Under the pieces are notes generated by a model, which was given only the letters and a program-made list of their open reading frames with translations, was not told where the DNA came from and ran no database searches. From Chaetomium olivaceum (lineage: Eukaryota; Ascomycota; Sordariomycetes; Sordariales; Chaetomiaceae): a DNA stretch of 64,000 bases. Location: NCBI GenBank assembly GCA_039881045.1, contig JAYWVB010000054.1, forward strand, positions 150,125 through 214,124, written 5' to 3'. Below are positions 33,903-43,146 of the stretch, in pieces (positions within the stretch are counted from its first letter, which is position 1; each line of letters opens with the position of its first letter). The translations under genes and the position numbers were made by a program.

Positions 33903-34517
33903 GCGGGTGGTTGACATTTGGGCCGGCGTTTCTGCTTTTCTCTGCGCTAGTAGATTGGATCCGCGTCAAACGAGCTGCGGAATGCGCTCTTGGGATGCGG
34001 ATATGGGGTATGGGGTAACACCTAGATCTGGTTTCTCTTTGATGATCATGATACAGGGGAAAAGTCTGGGAGGCTGCATGGACTGTACTTTAGTTACGAT
34101 TCCCGTTTCCTTGCAATGAACAAAGGAAATTCATACTTTACAACTTGCTGCCGTGATGTGCTTGTGACAGTTGGGGATCTTCGCGTCTTGTGGACTGAAC
34201 TTAACTTCATCTTTTGGATGAATGCGCCGCTGCTAACGGGGCCGTTATCCCAGTTTTGTCTTGATGTCAATGTCTGTGTTCCGATTAATCGTATCCCCCT
34301 ATATTGGTGACTTATTTCTTTCTTCATCCATGGATGGCCGAAAGCATCCGTCCCCACGTAGAACTGGTTTTCTATACACAACCGAATCAACGACACTTGC
34401 TATCACATATGAAAATGGTGCGGATGGATATCTGTAGCAGAGATGGCATTGCGTGGCTAACACAATCAATACTCCAACCCTGAGTTCACATCACCCCTCT
34501 TACTATAATCGTTATTA
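33903..34517. other. Convergent 3' region, Hsp70 / Emi1-like
   Basis: Spacer between two facing 3' ends; AT-richer, no gene seen. Confidence 0.4.
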
Positions 34518-35297
34518 TTATTCCCATCTGACCGCGTCATCTCCCGGATCCGCCTCCGCCTCTCCGCATCCATTCCTCTGAAACTCAGCATCATCAATCA
34601 CAGGCGCCTCAAAGCTCTTCTGGAACGCCGTCCCGGGCGCAACACGCTCCGTCCGGCTCGCCCACACATCCTCGCTGCTGGGCCGCCCGCTGCCGTACTT
34701 GGCCTCCTCCTTCAGGCGGTAGTGCTCGCGCACGGCCGCGGCCTTGAGCTCGGGCGAGTACGACTTGGTCCGCATGCAGAACCAGAAGTCGTCCCACAGC
34801 TCCGAGCACGCCCGCACAGACCCGTACCGGTACACCGCGTTCCACTGCGCGCCGGGGGTGTGGCAGTGCCACGCGTAGTCGAAGGCGTCGCGGCAGGACA
34901 TGCTGGTGGGGAGGAGGTGCTCGGACATGGCGAGGGATTGGGGACTGCGGGTTTGTTTTGGGAGGGTGGTTTGTTGTTCGGCGGTGGCGGCGCCGTCGGG
35001 TTTTGTGGATGACCAGGGGAGCCAGGAGAAGGAGGAGGAGGAGGAATTGGATGGTGTTGCTGGTGATGGTGGTTGTTGGGTCTTGGATTGGGAGGACGAC
35101 GACTGAGCGTCTTTTAGGAGCATGTTCATGAACATGGCCATCTCGCGCTCGGTTGAACTGGACTCGGCCTCGGCAGGAGGTGGTGTCTGGGTTGGTGCGG
35201 CCGGTGCTGGTGGTGTAGGGGTGGTCGCGGTGGGAGATGCGCTGTCGCGTGAGCCCTCAGGCCTGGGCGACGAGGAGGACTGCCAGAACCAGCCCAT
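34518..35297 (-). CDS. EMI1: Emi1-like protein (DUF3128), twin CX9C
   Basis: 259 residues from the methionine of MGWFWQSS at 35297. The upstream open frame (Met at 35597) would add 100 residues without conserved character and is probably 5' leader. The N-terminal 125 residues are Ser/Pro/Thr-rich. The conserved C-terminal domain reads SCRDAFDYAWHC, then YRYGSVRACSELWDDFWFC, two exact C-x9-C pairs, followed by KEEAKYGSGRPSSEDVW. This is the DUF3128 domain of yeast Emi1 (early meiotic induction), needed for sporulation gene induction and mitochondrial respiration. The twin CX9C layout predicts Mia40-dependent import into the mitochondrial intermembrane space; that location is inference. Divergent from YME2, another mitochondrial gene. 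Confidence 0.85.
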   Translation of the reverse strand: MGWFWQSSSSPRPEGSRDSASPTATTPTPPAPAAPTQTPPPAEAESSSTEREMAMFMNMLLKDAQSSSSQSKTQQPPSPATPSNSSSSSFSWLPWSSTKPDGAATAEQQTTLPKQTRSPQSLAMSEHLLPTSMSCRDAFDYAWHCHTPGAQWNAVYRYGSVRACSELWDDFWFCMRTKSYSPELKAAAVREHYRLKEEAKYGSGRPSSEDVWASRTERVAPGTAFQKSFEAPVIDDAEFQRNGCGEAEADPGDDAVRWE

Positions 35298-35971
35298 GAT
35301 GATGATGGTCTCGACGTCGGTGAAGGTCTGGTCAATATGCGCGTTATCGTTCAACTGAATCCTAATCGCAACAACGTTCGGGCTGTCTAGTCTACCGGGT
35401 AGGAGAGGGGAAGTGAGGGGCAGGTCGCTCTTCGGCGGGAGGGTGTGTGTCCCAGCGCGCCGGGTGTTCTGGATGTCAAAGGGCTTGCAGCCAGTTAAAG
35501 ATTCTAAATTCCGGCCGGCAGTGATTGGCGTGCCATCTGCTTGAGTGAAAACGGTGGTGGGGTAGCTTGGCATCATGCTTGGCGTGCTATCGGCCATTGG
35601 AAGTCGGTGGTGCTCCCTAAAGAATCAAAGATGCAAAAAGCAGAAACAAAGGTTAAGTAAAAAGAAAGTTGAAAGATAGTGTATTCTCGGGTAGGATAAA
35701 TTATAAGACAGATTACGGCTAGTCAGGAGCGCAAAGTCGCAGTCACGGCGGAGGGAACACGGTTTGTCTAGTAGTGCTAGTGGAATCTGGAGGTAGTTGG
35801 CCTAGGGCCAAATGACCTCATTGAACCAGGGCACATCCCACTTCGTCGTCGCATGTGAGACTTCTCAAGCAACCACCAACCCGGAAACCTTGAATTCTCA
35901 TCGGACGACATCCCGCGCGCGCAACCACTGAGGCGTCCCTTACTTCACAACATTTGCGCTGCCATGAAGCA
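35298..35971. other. EMI1-YME2 divergent promoter
   Basis: Shared upstream region of two likely mitochondrial protein genes. No gene or clear motif is seen. Confidence 0.4.
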
Positions 35972-36215
35972 ATGATACCGGGACGGGTGCTGTTTAGGCC
36001 GGCTGGCCGGCATGGGCTCGGACCGCTACCACTAGCCGCAACAACCTGTGCTCTCACTAGGCACCGCTCGCCCTTGATTACATCGCTGGACCAGCCGAGG
36101 CGTCCGGTTCGGAGATGGGAGAGCACATCAGGAGCTGTGGGCAACGATAATTCGGGCCATATCGAGACCCAACCCAACGAGTCAATCCTGTTCTTCGATA
36201 GTAAGCCCAAAGAAA

Positions 36216-36252
<37 letters not shown>

Positions 36253-38753
36253 GGAATTTCATGACATCGCCAGCTTCTGACCGTTTTTGTCCCTAGATAT
36301 CTTCCCCCTCAAGCTCAGCTCGGTGTTGCTCTGGAGAGCTTGGGAGACAAATGAACTACTCAAGCGATTCAACAGCGCATCCCTAAGTTTCCTCGACCCT
36401 GTTGGTCTCGTCAAGCGGGCAATTCCCGAAAGCGCCCCGATCAAGGTCACCGAAATCATCCCCCGGCTCAAAGAGGGCGGAGCTTACGTCAAGTTTACCT
36501 ATCCTGACAACATATTACCCGCGGACATAGAAGGTATTCATTCACCCTGAGGGACCACTCTGCTGCTCTCACTTCGCGTTAGCATGATGCTTATAGACCC
36601 ATCAGATCAACTCGTCAAATCGCTCGAGAAAACACCCATTAAACCGTGGTTCAATCCTTTTCGCAGTATCAAGTCGCGTCTTGTCCTTGGCCGGCCGTGG
36701 CTAGAGGACCTCTACCGACTTCCGAAGAGCCGCCTCAGGATCGAGTTCGTGCCCGCCAAGAACTCCGAACCGCCGACCGAATTGTCCCAGGAGTCCCTGT
36801 ACAGTCTCTTTCGCCGATATGGGAAGATATCTGACATAACCTCCCAAGCCCCCGACTCTAAGGTCCTACCAAAGTTTGCCTATGTAGACTTTGTCTTGGT
36901 CCGGGACGCCATTCTAGCCCGAAACTGCATCCATGGATATGTCCTTCAAGAAGAAGGGAGCAAAAGCCTAACTCGCCTGCGCTTGTCGTACGAACAACGA
37001 GTAAAGGCCACCACATTTGGAATTGGGTCACAAGCCACCCGCGGATTGTCATCCCAGTAATTGCTGCCTTTTTGGCTGCCTTTACCGTTGCCGTCTTCGA
37101 CCCGATCCGCGAGTTTTTTGTAAAGGTAGGTTTATGCCCTCTGAGTATTGTTGATTGTTAGAGCATCGGACCCCTAACTGTACTTAGGTCCATGTCCAAA
37201 AGTCTTTTGAATTCACTGATAGTAAACTGTACAAATGGGTCAAGCGGCAAACCTCGGACATCCTCGCCTTCCGCAAGCGGGGAGACGACGACGCCGGTCT
37301 CAGTGCCTTGTTTACCCACCGGAAAGACCTGATCGACTCGATACAAAACAACCTACTTGAAACCGTTGGGACATTCATCGTTGTTCAAGGCCCGCGTGGT
37401 TCTGGCGGTCGGGAACTTGTTATGGATCAAGTGCTTGAGGGGCGCCGCGACGTGCTGGTGGTAGACTGCAGACAGGTGGTGGAAGCACGCGGTGAGGCGG
37501 GAACCATAAGGAAGCTGGCTAATCAGGTTGGCTACCGCCCCGTCTTCTCTTGGGCCAACAACCTCAGCAGCATGGTCGACCTGGCCATCCAGAGCACTAC
37601 AGGAGTCAAAGCTGGGTTTTCGGAGAACCTCGAATCTCAAGTCACCAAAATCCTCCAAACAACTGCCGAGGCCCTTAAGGATGTCTCGCTCGCTCGCAGG
37701 AAGAACGACAAGGACGCGAATCTTACTGATGATGCCTATTTGGAGGCACACCCTGAGAGGCGGCCCGTCATCGTGATAGACAATTTTCTACACAAGAGCG
37801 AGGAGAAAGGCATTATCTACGACAAGATCTCGGACTGGGCTTCCGCCCTCGTACAGGCGAACATCGCTCACGTCATCTTTCTGACTACCGATACATCATT
37901 TTCCAAGCCGCTGTCGAAGGCACTTCCGGATCGTGTTTTCCATCAGATCACCTTAGGCGACCTAACTCCCGAAGTAGCAAAACACTTTGTGGTGTCGCAA
38001 CTCGAAACTGACGATGCCGACGACAAGAAGAACGATGCATCTCCTGCCATCACCGAGAAGCAACTCCGGAGGGACCTCGAAGAGCTGGACGAATGTATCG
38101 ACGCCTTAGGTGGCCGCCTAACTGACCTACAAGTCCTGGCCCGTAGACTCAAGGTTGGCCAAAGCCCGAAGAAGGCCGTCTCAGACATCATCGAGCAGAG
38201 CGCGTCCGAGATCCTGCGCATGTTTCTCCTCGCCAACAAGAATGCTGGCTCCAGCGACAAGAAGTGGTCAACCGAGCAGGCCTGGTACTTGATCAAGCAA
38301 ATCGCCTCCAAAGAAAGCCTGCGATACAACGAAGTTCTGCTCTCCAACACATTTGCTTCATCCACCACTGCCGACGCCAGCAATGCTGAAACTGCCCTCG
38401 AGAGCCTCGCCAATGCCGAGCTGATTACGATTAAGTCACACCATGGACGACCCGCCACCATTCGCGCTGGCAAGCCTGTCTACCAGGCAGCGTTCAATAG
38501 GCTACTCGCCGACGCCGTGGTCAAGGCACGAATGGACTTGGCGATGTTAACCGAGCTGGCCAAAATTGAGGCAAAGAACATCGACAAGGCCGAAGGGGAG
38601 CTCAGCGTGCTTGGAAGTCTACCTTCGCAGCCATACGAGACTGCCGAGCGGGTTAACTACCTCCTGGCAAAGCTGCAGGGAAGCCAACAGAAGATCGTGG
38701 CGTATGAGAAGGAGATGGCTGGCTTGAAAAAGGTGCTGTCTGAGGAGGCTTAA
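35972..38753 (+). CDS. YME2: Mitochondrial inner membrane protein Yme2, frame interrupted
   Basis: Inner membrane protein affecting mitochondrial nucleoid structure and DNA escape. Exons 35972-36200, 36297-36533, 36597-37125 and 37188-38753; about 853 residues. MIPGRVLFRPAGRHGLG is a targeting sequence; NIFPLKLSSVLLWRAW starts the conserved part. An RRM-like matrix region follows (LRIEFVPAK, YGKISDIT, KFAYVDFVLVRDA), then one membrane span (IVIPVIAAFLAAFTVAVF), then a large intermembrane-space P-loop domain (GTFIVVQGPRGSGGREL, PVIVIDNFLH). The P-loop reads GSGGRE, without the usual lysine. One base is missing at AA 37021-37022 (needs AAA for FGNWVTSHPR), which breaks the frame just before the membrane span. 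Intron 1 holds an AAAG microsatellite. Confidence 0.92.
36208..36253 (+). repeat. AAAG microsatellite in YME2 intron 1
   Basis: About ten AAAG/GAAA units with one AAG interruption. It starts seven bases after the 5' splice site and fills half of the 96-nt intron, so length changes would directly alter intron size. Confidence 0.9.
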
Positions 38754-39068
38754 TGGCCGATCTTCCCGGTGTTTAGCGCGCGAGCAAGAGCGATGGTGTG
38801 GGATACCCTTCTCAACTTGTACTTGCGGCCGAAGCTTCATAGTTAACATGAAGCCTGTATCATACGAACAAGCAGTGATATACTTTTACCGGGATGGGTA
38901 ACTGTGGTGTAACTCCTGAACACCCCGCTCAATCCCCTTGGCCATGAGGCCAGTCATCCCTAGTAGTACCAACAAGGGTGAAGCAAACGCTCCTCCCAGC
39001 AAATTTGCCTTATACTCCTGACCCATTACACTCTTCAATTTCAACAATCCGACAGCTGCATACGCACC
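38754..39068. other. Convergent 3' region, YME2 / MIF2
   Basis: Short spacer between two facing 3' ends; no gene seen. Confidence 0.4.
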
Positions 39069-41442
39069 CTACTCCTCCTCGCTACCCATCTCCTCCCCTT
39101 CGCTCACCTCCACCTCTTCGTCCGCGTCTTCCTCATCCTCGGCGGCATCCTGTTCCGGTGGCGCATTTACCGCCATTTCTTGCCCCTGCGCGAAGAAGAT
39201 GCGGGCCGGCTGGTCGTAGTCATTGTTTATTTGTGTATTCGTTGTCTAAAAAGAAATGCGGGTTAGCAAACGATCAACAACCAACTAGAAAAGGAAGGGA
39301 TGGAGGCAAACATACACCTGGGCACTATAAATATCCCACCCTTGCTGATGCGGAAACTCGTCTCTTGAACGGTTACCAACACTCGGCCGGCGTGCACAAA
39401 AAATATCATGAAAACCTTGCGCGAGTTCTTGAGCCGCTTGATGGCCCCCGGCGGCAGGTCAACGACGCCGGCGCCGATGAAGCCCTCGCTGAACACCTTG
39501 GCGTAGCGGAACTCACCGCCCACCACCTCGGTCGTCTTGATGGCCGGCCCGCTGATGGCGAGCTGCTTGTCCATGACGCTGACGAGGTCGTTAGGCGCCG
39601 GTGGGCTAAACTCGTACTCGGGCTGCCAGACTACCACCTCGCCTGTGACAGTCCCCGGATCTAGCTCCCACACCTCCGCGGGGCCGTCATCTTCCCCGTC
39701 ATCGTCTTCCTCATACCCGCCACTCCGCCTCCGCCGCCCGCGCTTCGCGGGACCCTTTTTCCTAGCCCCGCTACCACCCCGGCGGGACTTGGCTCGCACC
39801 TCGGGCTCGGGCTCGTCGACGCGGTGCACGGCGTTGACGCTGGACAGGACGAACCGGGTCGTGCGTTTGCGCCCGACAAAGGCGTCCTCGGCCTCGTCCT
39901 TGTCGAACTCGACGCGCTCGTTGCGCCAGTAGGCGAGCGGCTTGAACGACGTGCGGCCGGACCGCGTGCGGCTCATGGACGAGCCCGGATCACCGGGCAC
40001 CTCACGGCGGTTGATGAGCAGACCACGTGATTTAGGTAGCGGCGGCCGGCGCGCGATGGCCACCTGCGACACGTCGCCCGGGTCGATGGAGGATTTACGC
40101 TTCCAGCCGCGAGGCTTCGGGGCTGGGGCCGGGGCCGGCTCGGGGGCCTTCTTGCCTGGCGCGGCGGCCTTCTTAGGGCCTGATTTCTTCGCGTTGGCGG
40201 CGGGTGATGTCCGCTGGCGTTTGGGTTGTGGCTCTGGTGATAGTTCCTCGGCCGCTGCGCTCTCTTCGTCCAGCGAGCGGCGTTTCTTATGACCGCGGGC
40301 AGGGGGTGGTTGCGCTGCAGCTGGGGCCTTTCCGGCCTTGGGAGGTCGACCGCGTTTCCCATGTGTTGGTTTCTGTGGCTTAGGCGTCGGCTCTTGTTCC
40401 TCCTCCGAATGCCCGCCGTCCTCTTCTGGGTCCTCTCCCTCCTCCTCTTCTTCCACGACTTGCCGAGTAGGCTTTTTCTGCGGTTTCGCCGCCTTAACTG
40501 GTGCAGTCACATTCTGCTTTGATGGCCGGCCCGGCTTCCTCCTGGCAGCAATAGCCGGCGGATCCTCTTCCTCAATTATTGAAGCCTGCTCTTCCTCAGC
40601 TTCACTTTGTGCCCGTTCCGCGTCTTGTTCTTGTTCGACAAGTTCGTAGTCTTCGCCCTCGTTCAGCATGGCCATGGATTCCTCGACAAAATCGTTAACT
40701 TCGTCGTCTTCCGCTCCATGACCACCCTCTTCGCTGTGCGCCTCTTCCTCCTCTTCTGAATCGCGGTGCAGTGGTTGTAGACGATTTCCGTGGGCCTGTG
40801 GCTGCGATAGCGAGTGTGGCCCCCCGTTTGCGACACTCCGAAAGTCGAGTCGGCGCTTAGTTGTGTTTTGATCGCCCGTCGGCTGACTACTGGACCGGGG
40901 AGCGTCATTTCTAATGACGGCACCACGGGCTGGTGATGAGGAGTTGCGCGCGAGGAAACGGTTTCGTTGGGCGGGCGAGTTGAGCAGCGGCTTGGCTGGT
41001 GACCGAACGCGTGACAAAGGCACGGGTAACCTACTCCCGTGGCCGTTGAGTAGCGCCGCCGGGCCAATTCCAGATGCTGTAACCAAGGTTAGCGACCTTT
41101 CCTTCCCTGCCGCTTCGTCCTGGACCGTACTTGTGGTGATATCCATGGCCTCTTCGCCGCTTCCATACTCGTCAGACCCTTCATCCTGCTGGTCCTCGTG
41201 GTCCGATTTGCCCGGCGACGAAAAGAGGTTCTCGATCGGCTCCATGCCATGTTCATCGCGTACTCCCGAGTCGGGAACCGTCACACCGGTTTTCCTGTGC
41301 CCGATGTTAGCCAATCTGACCTCCCACCCCTCGTTACGCCCCGTTATGCCCCGTTGACGCACCTCCCCACCACACCAAGTTCGTAGATATGCTCGCCCTG
41401 CGGCGCGAGCGTGCGACGCGCCAGAGACGGCCGGGGCGCCAT
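39069..41442 (-). CDS. MIF2: Inner kinetochore protein Mif2/CENP-C
   Basis: Binds the centromeric CENP-A nucleosome and links it to outer kinetochore complexes. Exons on the minus strand: 41442-41363, 41294-39316, 39245-39069; about 744 residues. N-terminus MAPRPSLARRTLAPQG continues after intron 1 into KTGVTVPDSGVRDEHG and ENLFSSP, the Mif2 N-terminal region. Two AT-hook-like motifs follow (KPGRPSK, KRGRPPK), then the CENP-C signature RTSFKPLAYWRNERVEF and the C-terminal cupin dimerisation domain (KVFMIFFVHAGRVLVTVQ, FRISKGGIFIVPR, DYDQPARIFFAQGQEM). The tail is acidic. The last intron uses a GTATGT donor; the exon after it has T3 at 39230-39232 where T2 gives NEYTINNDYD. A possible extra 54-nt in-frame intron (GTACGG to TTACAG, about 41080-41133) lies in exon 2. 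Confidence 0.9.
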
Positions 41443-41943
41443 GTCGGCAACGTTAATGACAGCTTGAGAGCCTAGACGCGTTGGAGATTACACTGGCAAA
41501 TCGAATTGTTTCACGGATGCTCGCGTAGTTGCGCAAATGCGAGCGGCGCAAATTGGATTCGGGCAATCGAGGGGTCGGCGATACTGGAACAAAGCGGAAA
41601 ACCCGTTAATGTGGTTGTTTACTGGGCCGAGGGGTGGAGAGTGGGTGTCGCGCGCGATTGTCTTTTGCAGTGTTGTACTGCGCTGGAATTTGTCGGCACT
41701 GTGTGTTAATGGCTGCGAAATACTTCGTTGATTGGCTTAACCCGTGACGCGCTTCGACGCTGGGCACGCGTCAAGCTCGGCCCCTCCAGGTCCCTGATAG
41801 GGGGGTGTGCGCTGCACATGTCTAGAGCAAAACGCCGTCCTAGAAACTTTCCAACTAATCTACAGAAACATTTGCACAACTGGTAGAACCCTGGACTACT
41901 TCGGCAACCCGGAATAAGCCAGTAAACAAAGCATTCTAACAAC
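41443..41943. other. Divergent promoter of MIF2 and RNase H2A
   Basis: About 500 bases shared by two divergent genes. Apart from the ACGCGT elements nothing specific is seen; the short plus-strand frames at 41506-41731 are not supported. Confidence 0.45.
41476..41771. promoter_or_regulatory. Putative MCB elements in the MIF2-RNase H2A promoter
   Basis: ACGCGT at 41476-41481 (34 bases before the MIF2 start) and 41766-41771 (173 bases before the RNase H2A start), with a near match GACGCGC at 41746-41752. Both flanking genes belong to S-phase/mitosis, which fits MBF control; this is inference. Confidence 0.4.
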
Positions 41944-42981
41944 ATGGACAATTCCCAGCAAGCCGAGGATATGGCCCTCGAAACTCCTCCACCATCCATC
42001 TTCATTCCACCCTCGATCAACGAATCCGCCCTCCTTGCCGGCGACTCTTACTCCTACTACTCACCCGTTCCGCCTGCCCTCCTTCCACCACCCGACTCCC
42101 CACCGTCCGCTACCGGGCCGCCGTGCGCGTTGGGCGTCGACGAAGCCGGCCGCGGCCCCGTCCTCGGACCCATGGTCTACGGCGTCTTCTACCTCCCGAT
42201 CCCGCTCTCCGACCCACTCCTCCGCACCACCCACCACTTCGACGACAGCAAGGTCCTGACACCAGCCGTGCGCGCCTCCCTGATGCAGACCCTCTGCACA
42301 CCGACCAGCGACCTGTACGAGTCGTGCGGGTGGGCGGTGGACGCGCTCTCGGCGCGCGACATCGGCGCGGGGATGCTGCGGCCCGGGCTGGCGGCGTACA
42401 ACCTCAACGCGCAGGCGATGGACGCGACGGTGGAGCTGATTAAGGGCGTGTACGCGCGTGGGGTCAACGTGCGCGAGATCTATGTCGACACCATCGGGCA
42501 GCCGGCCGCGTACCAGGCCAAGCTGGCCCGCATCTTCCCCGCCGCCAAGGTCACCGTGGCCAAGAAGGCCGACAGCCTGTACCCGAGCGTCAGTGCCGCC
42601 AGTGTGTGTGCCAAGGTGACGAGGGATGTTGCGCTGGAGACTCTCTGGAAAGTGAGAGGCGGTGGCGGAGAGGAGGGCGCAGAGGAGACTATGGCTTGGG
42701 GGTCAGGTTACCCATCGGACGGGAGATGCGTCACCTGGTTGAAGGGCAACATGCATCCTGTCTGGGGTTGGGGGCCTGAATGTAGGTTTAGCTGGGGGAC
42801 GGCTAAAGACATGATAGAAGCGACCCCGGCGAAAGGTGGTGGCGTCAACGTAGAGTGGCCGGTCGACGAGGACGCCGACACCCAACGGATGACCGACTAT
42901 TTTGCCTCTGCGGGCCAGGAAAAGGACGGGGACGAGCTGGGGACGTGGTTTGGAACACCGGCCGGGTTAGAAGCATTCTAA
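41944..42981 (+). CDS. RNH201: Ribonuclease H2 subunit A
   Basis: Catalytic subunit of RNase H2, which cleaves RNA in RNA/DNA hybrids and removes single ribonucleotides from DNA. Intronless, 345 residues. After a 60-residue Pro/Ser-rich extension comes GVDEAGRGPVLGPMVYG with the first catalytic Asp-Glu pair. HFDDSKVLTP, the central YVDTIGQPAAYQ with a catalytic Asp, KADSLYPSVSAASVCAKVTRD with another active-site Asp, and GSGYPSDG follow. Four acidic active-site positions are therefore intact. An acidic/Gly insert (GGGGEEGAEE) lies after TLWKVR. No frame damage. Confidence 0.95.
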   Translation: MDNSQQAEDMALETPPPSIFIPPSINESALLAGDSYSYYSPVPPALLPPPDSPPSATGPPCALGVDEAGRGPVLGPMVYGVFYLPIPLSDPLLRTTHHFDDSKVLTPAVRASLMQTLCTPTSDLYESCGWAVDALSARDIGAGMLRPGLAAYNLNAQAMDATVELIKGVYARGVNVREIYVDTIGQPAAYQAKLARIFPAAKVTVAKKADSLYPSVSAASVCAKVTRDVALETLWKVRGGGGEEGAEETMAWGSGYPSDGRCVTWLKGNMHPVWGWGPECRFSWGTAKDMIEATPAKGGGVNVEWPVDEDADTQRMTDYFASAGQEKDGDELGTWFGTPAGLEAF

Positions 42982-43146
42982 ACGAGGAACGACTTGCACT
43001 TGTAATCATATCGGATAATTAGGACCGGCGTTGGGAGTTTGGGTAATGATAACAATATCCTGCATGGTAGTCGATTACTGCCTCTTACAAGAACAACAAG
43101 CCAAATCATCTATGTAAACACCGGCATTACGCCATCCCTAACCGTC

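Noticed and set aside
35298..35597. 100-residue N-terminal extension of the Emi1-like protein
   Set aside because: The extension lacks conserved sequence, while MGWFWQ is a natural start; probably translated-looking 5' leader.
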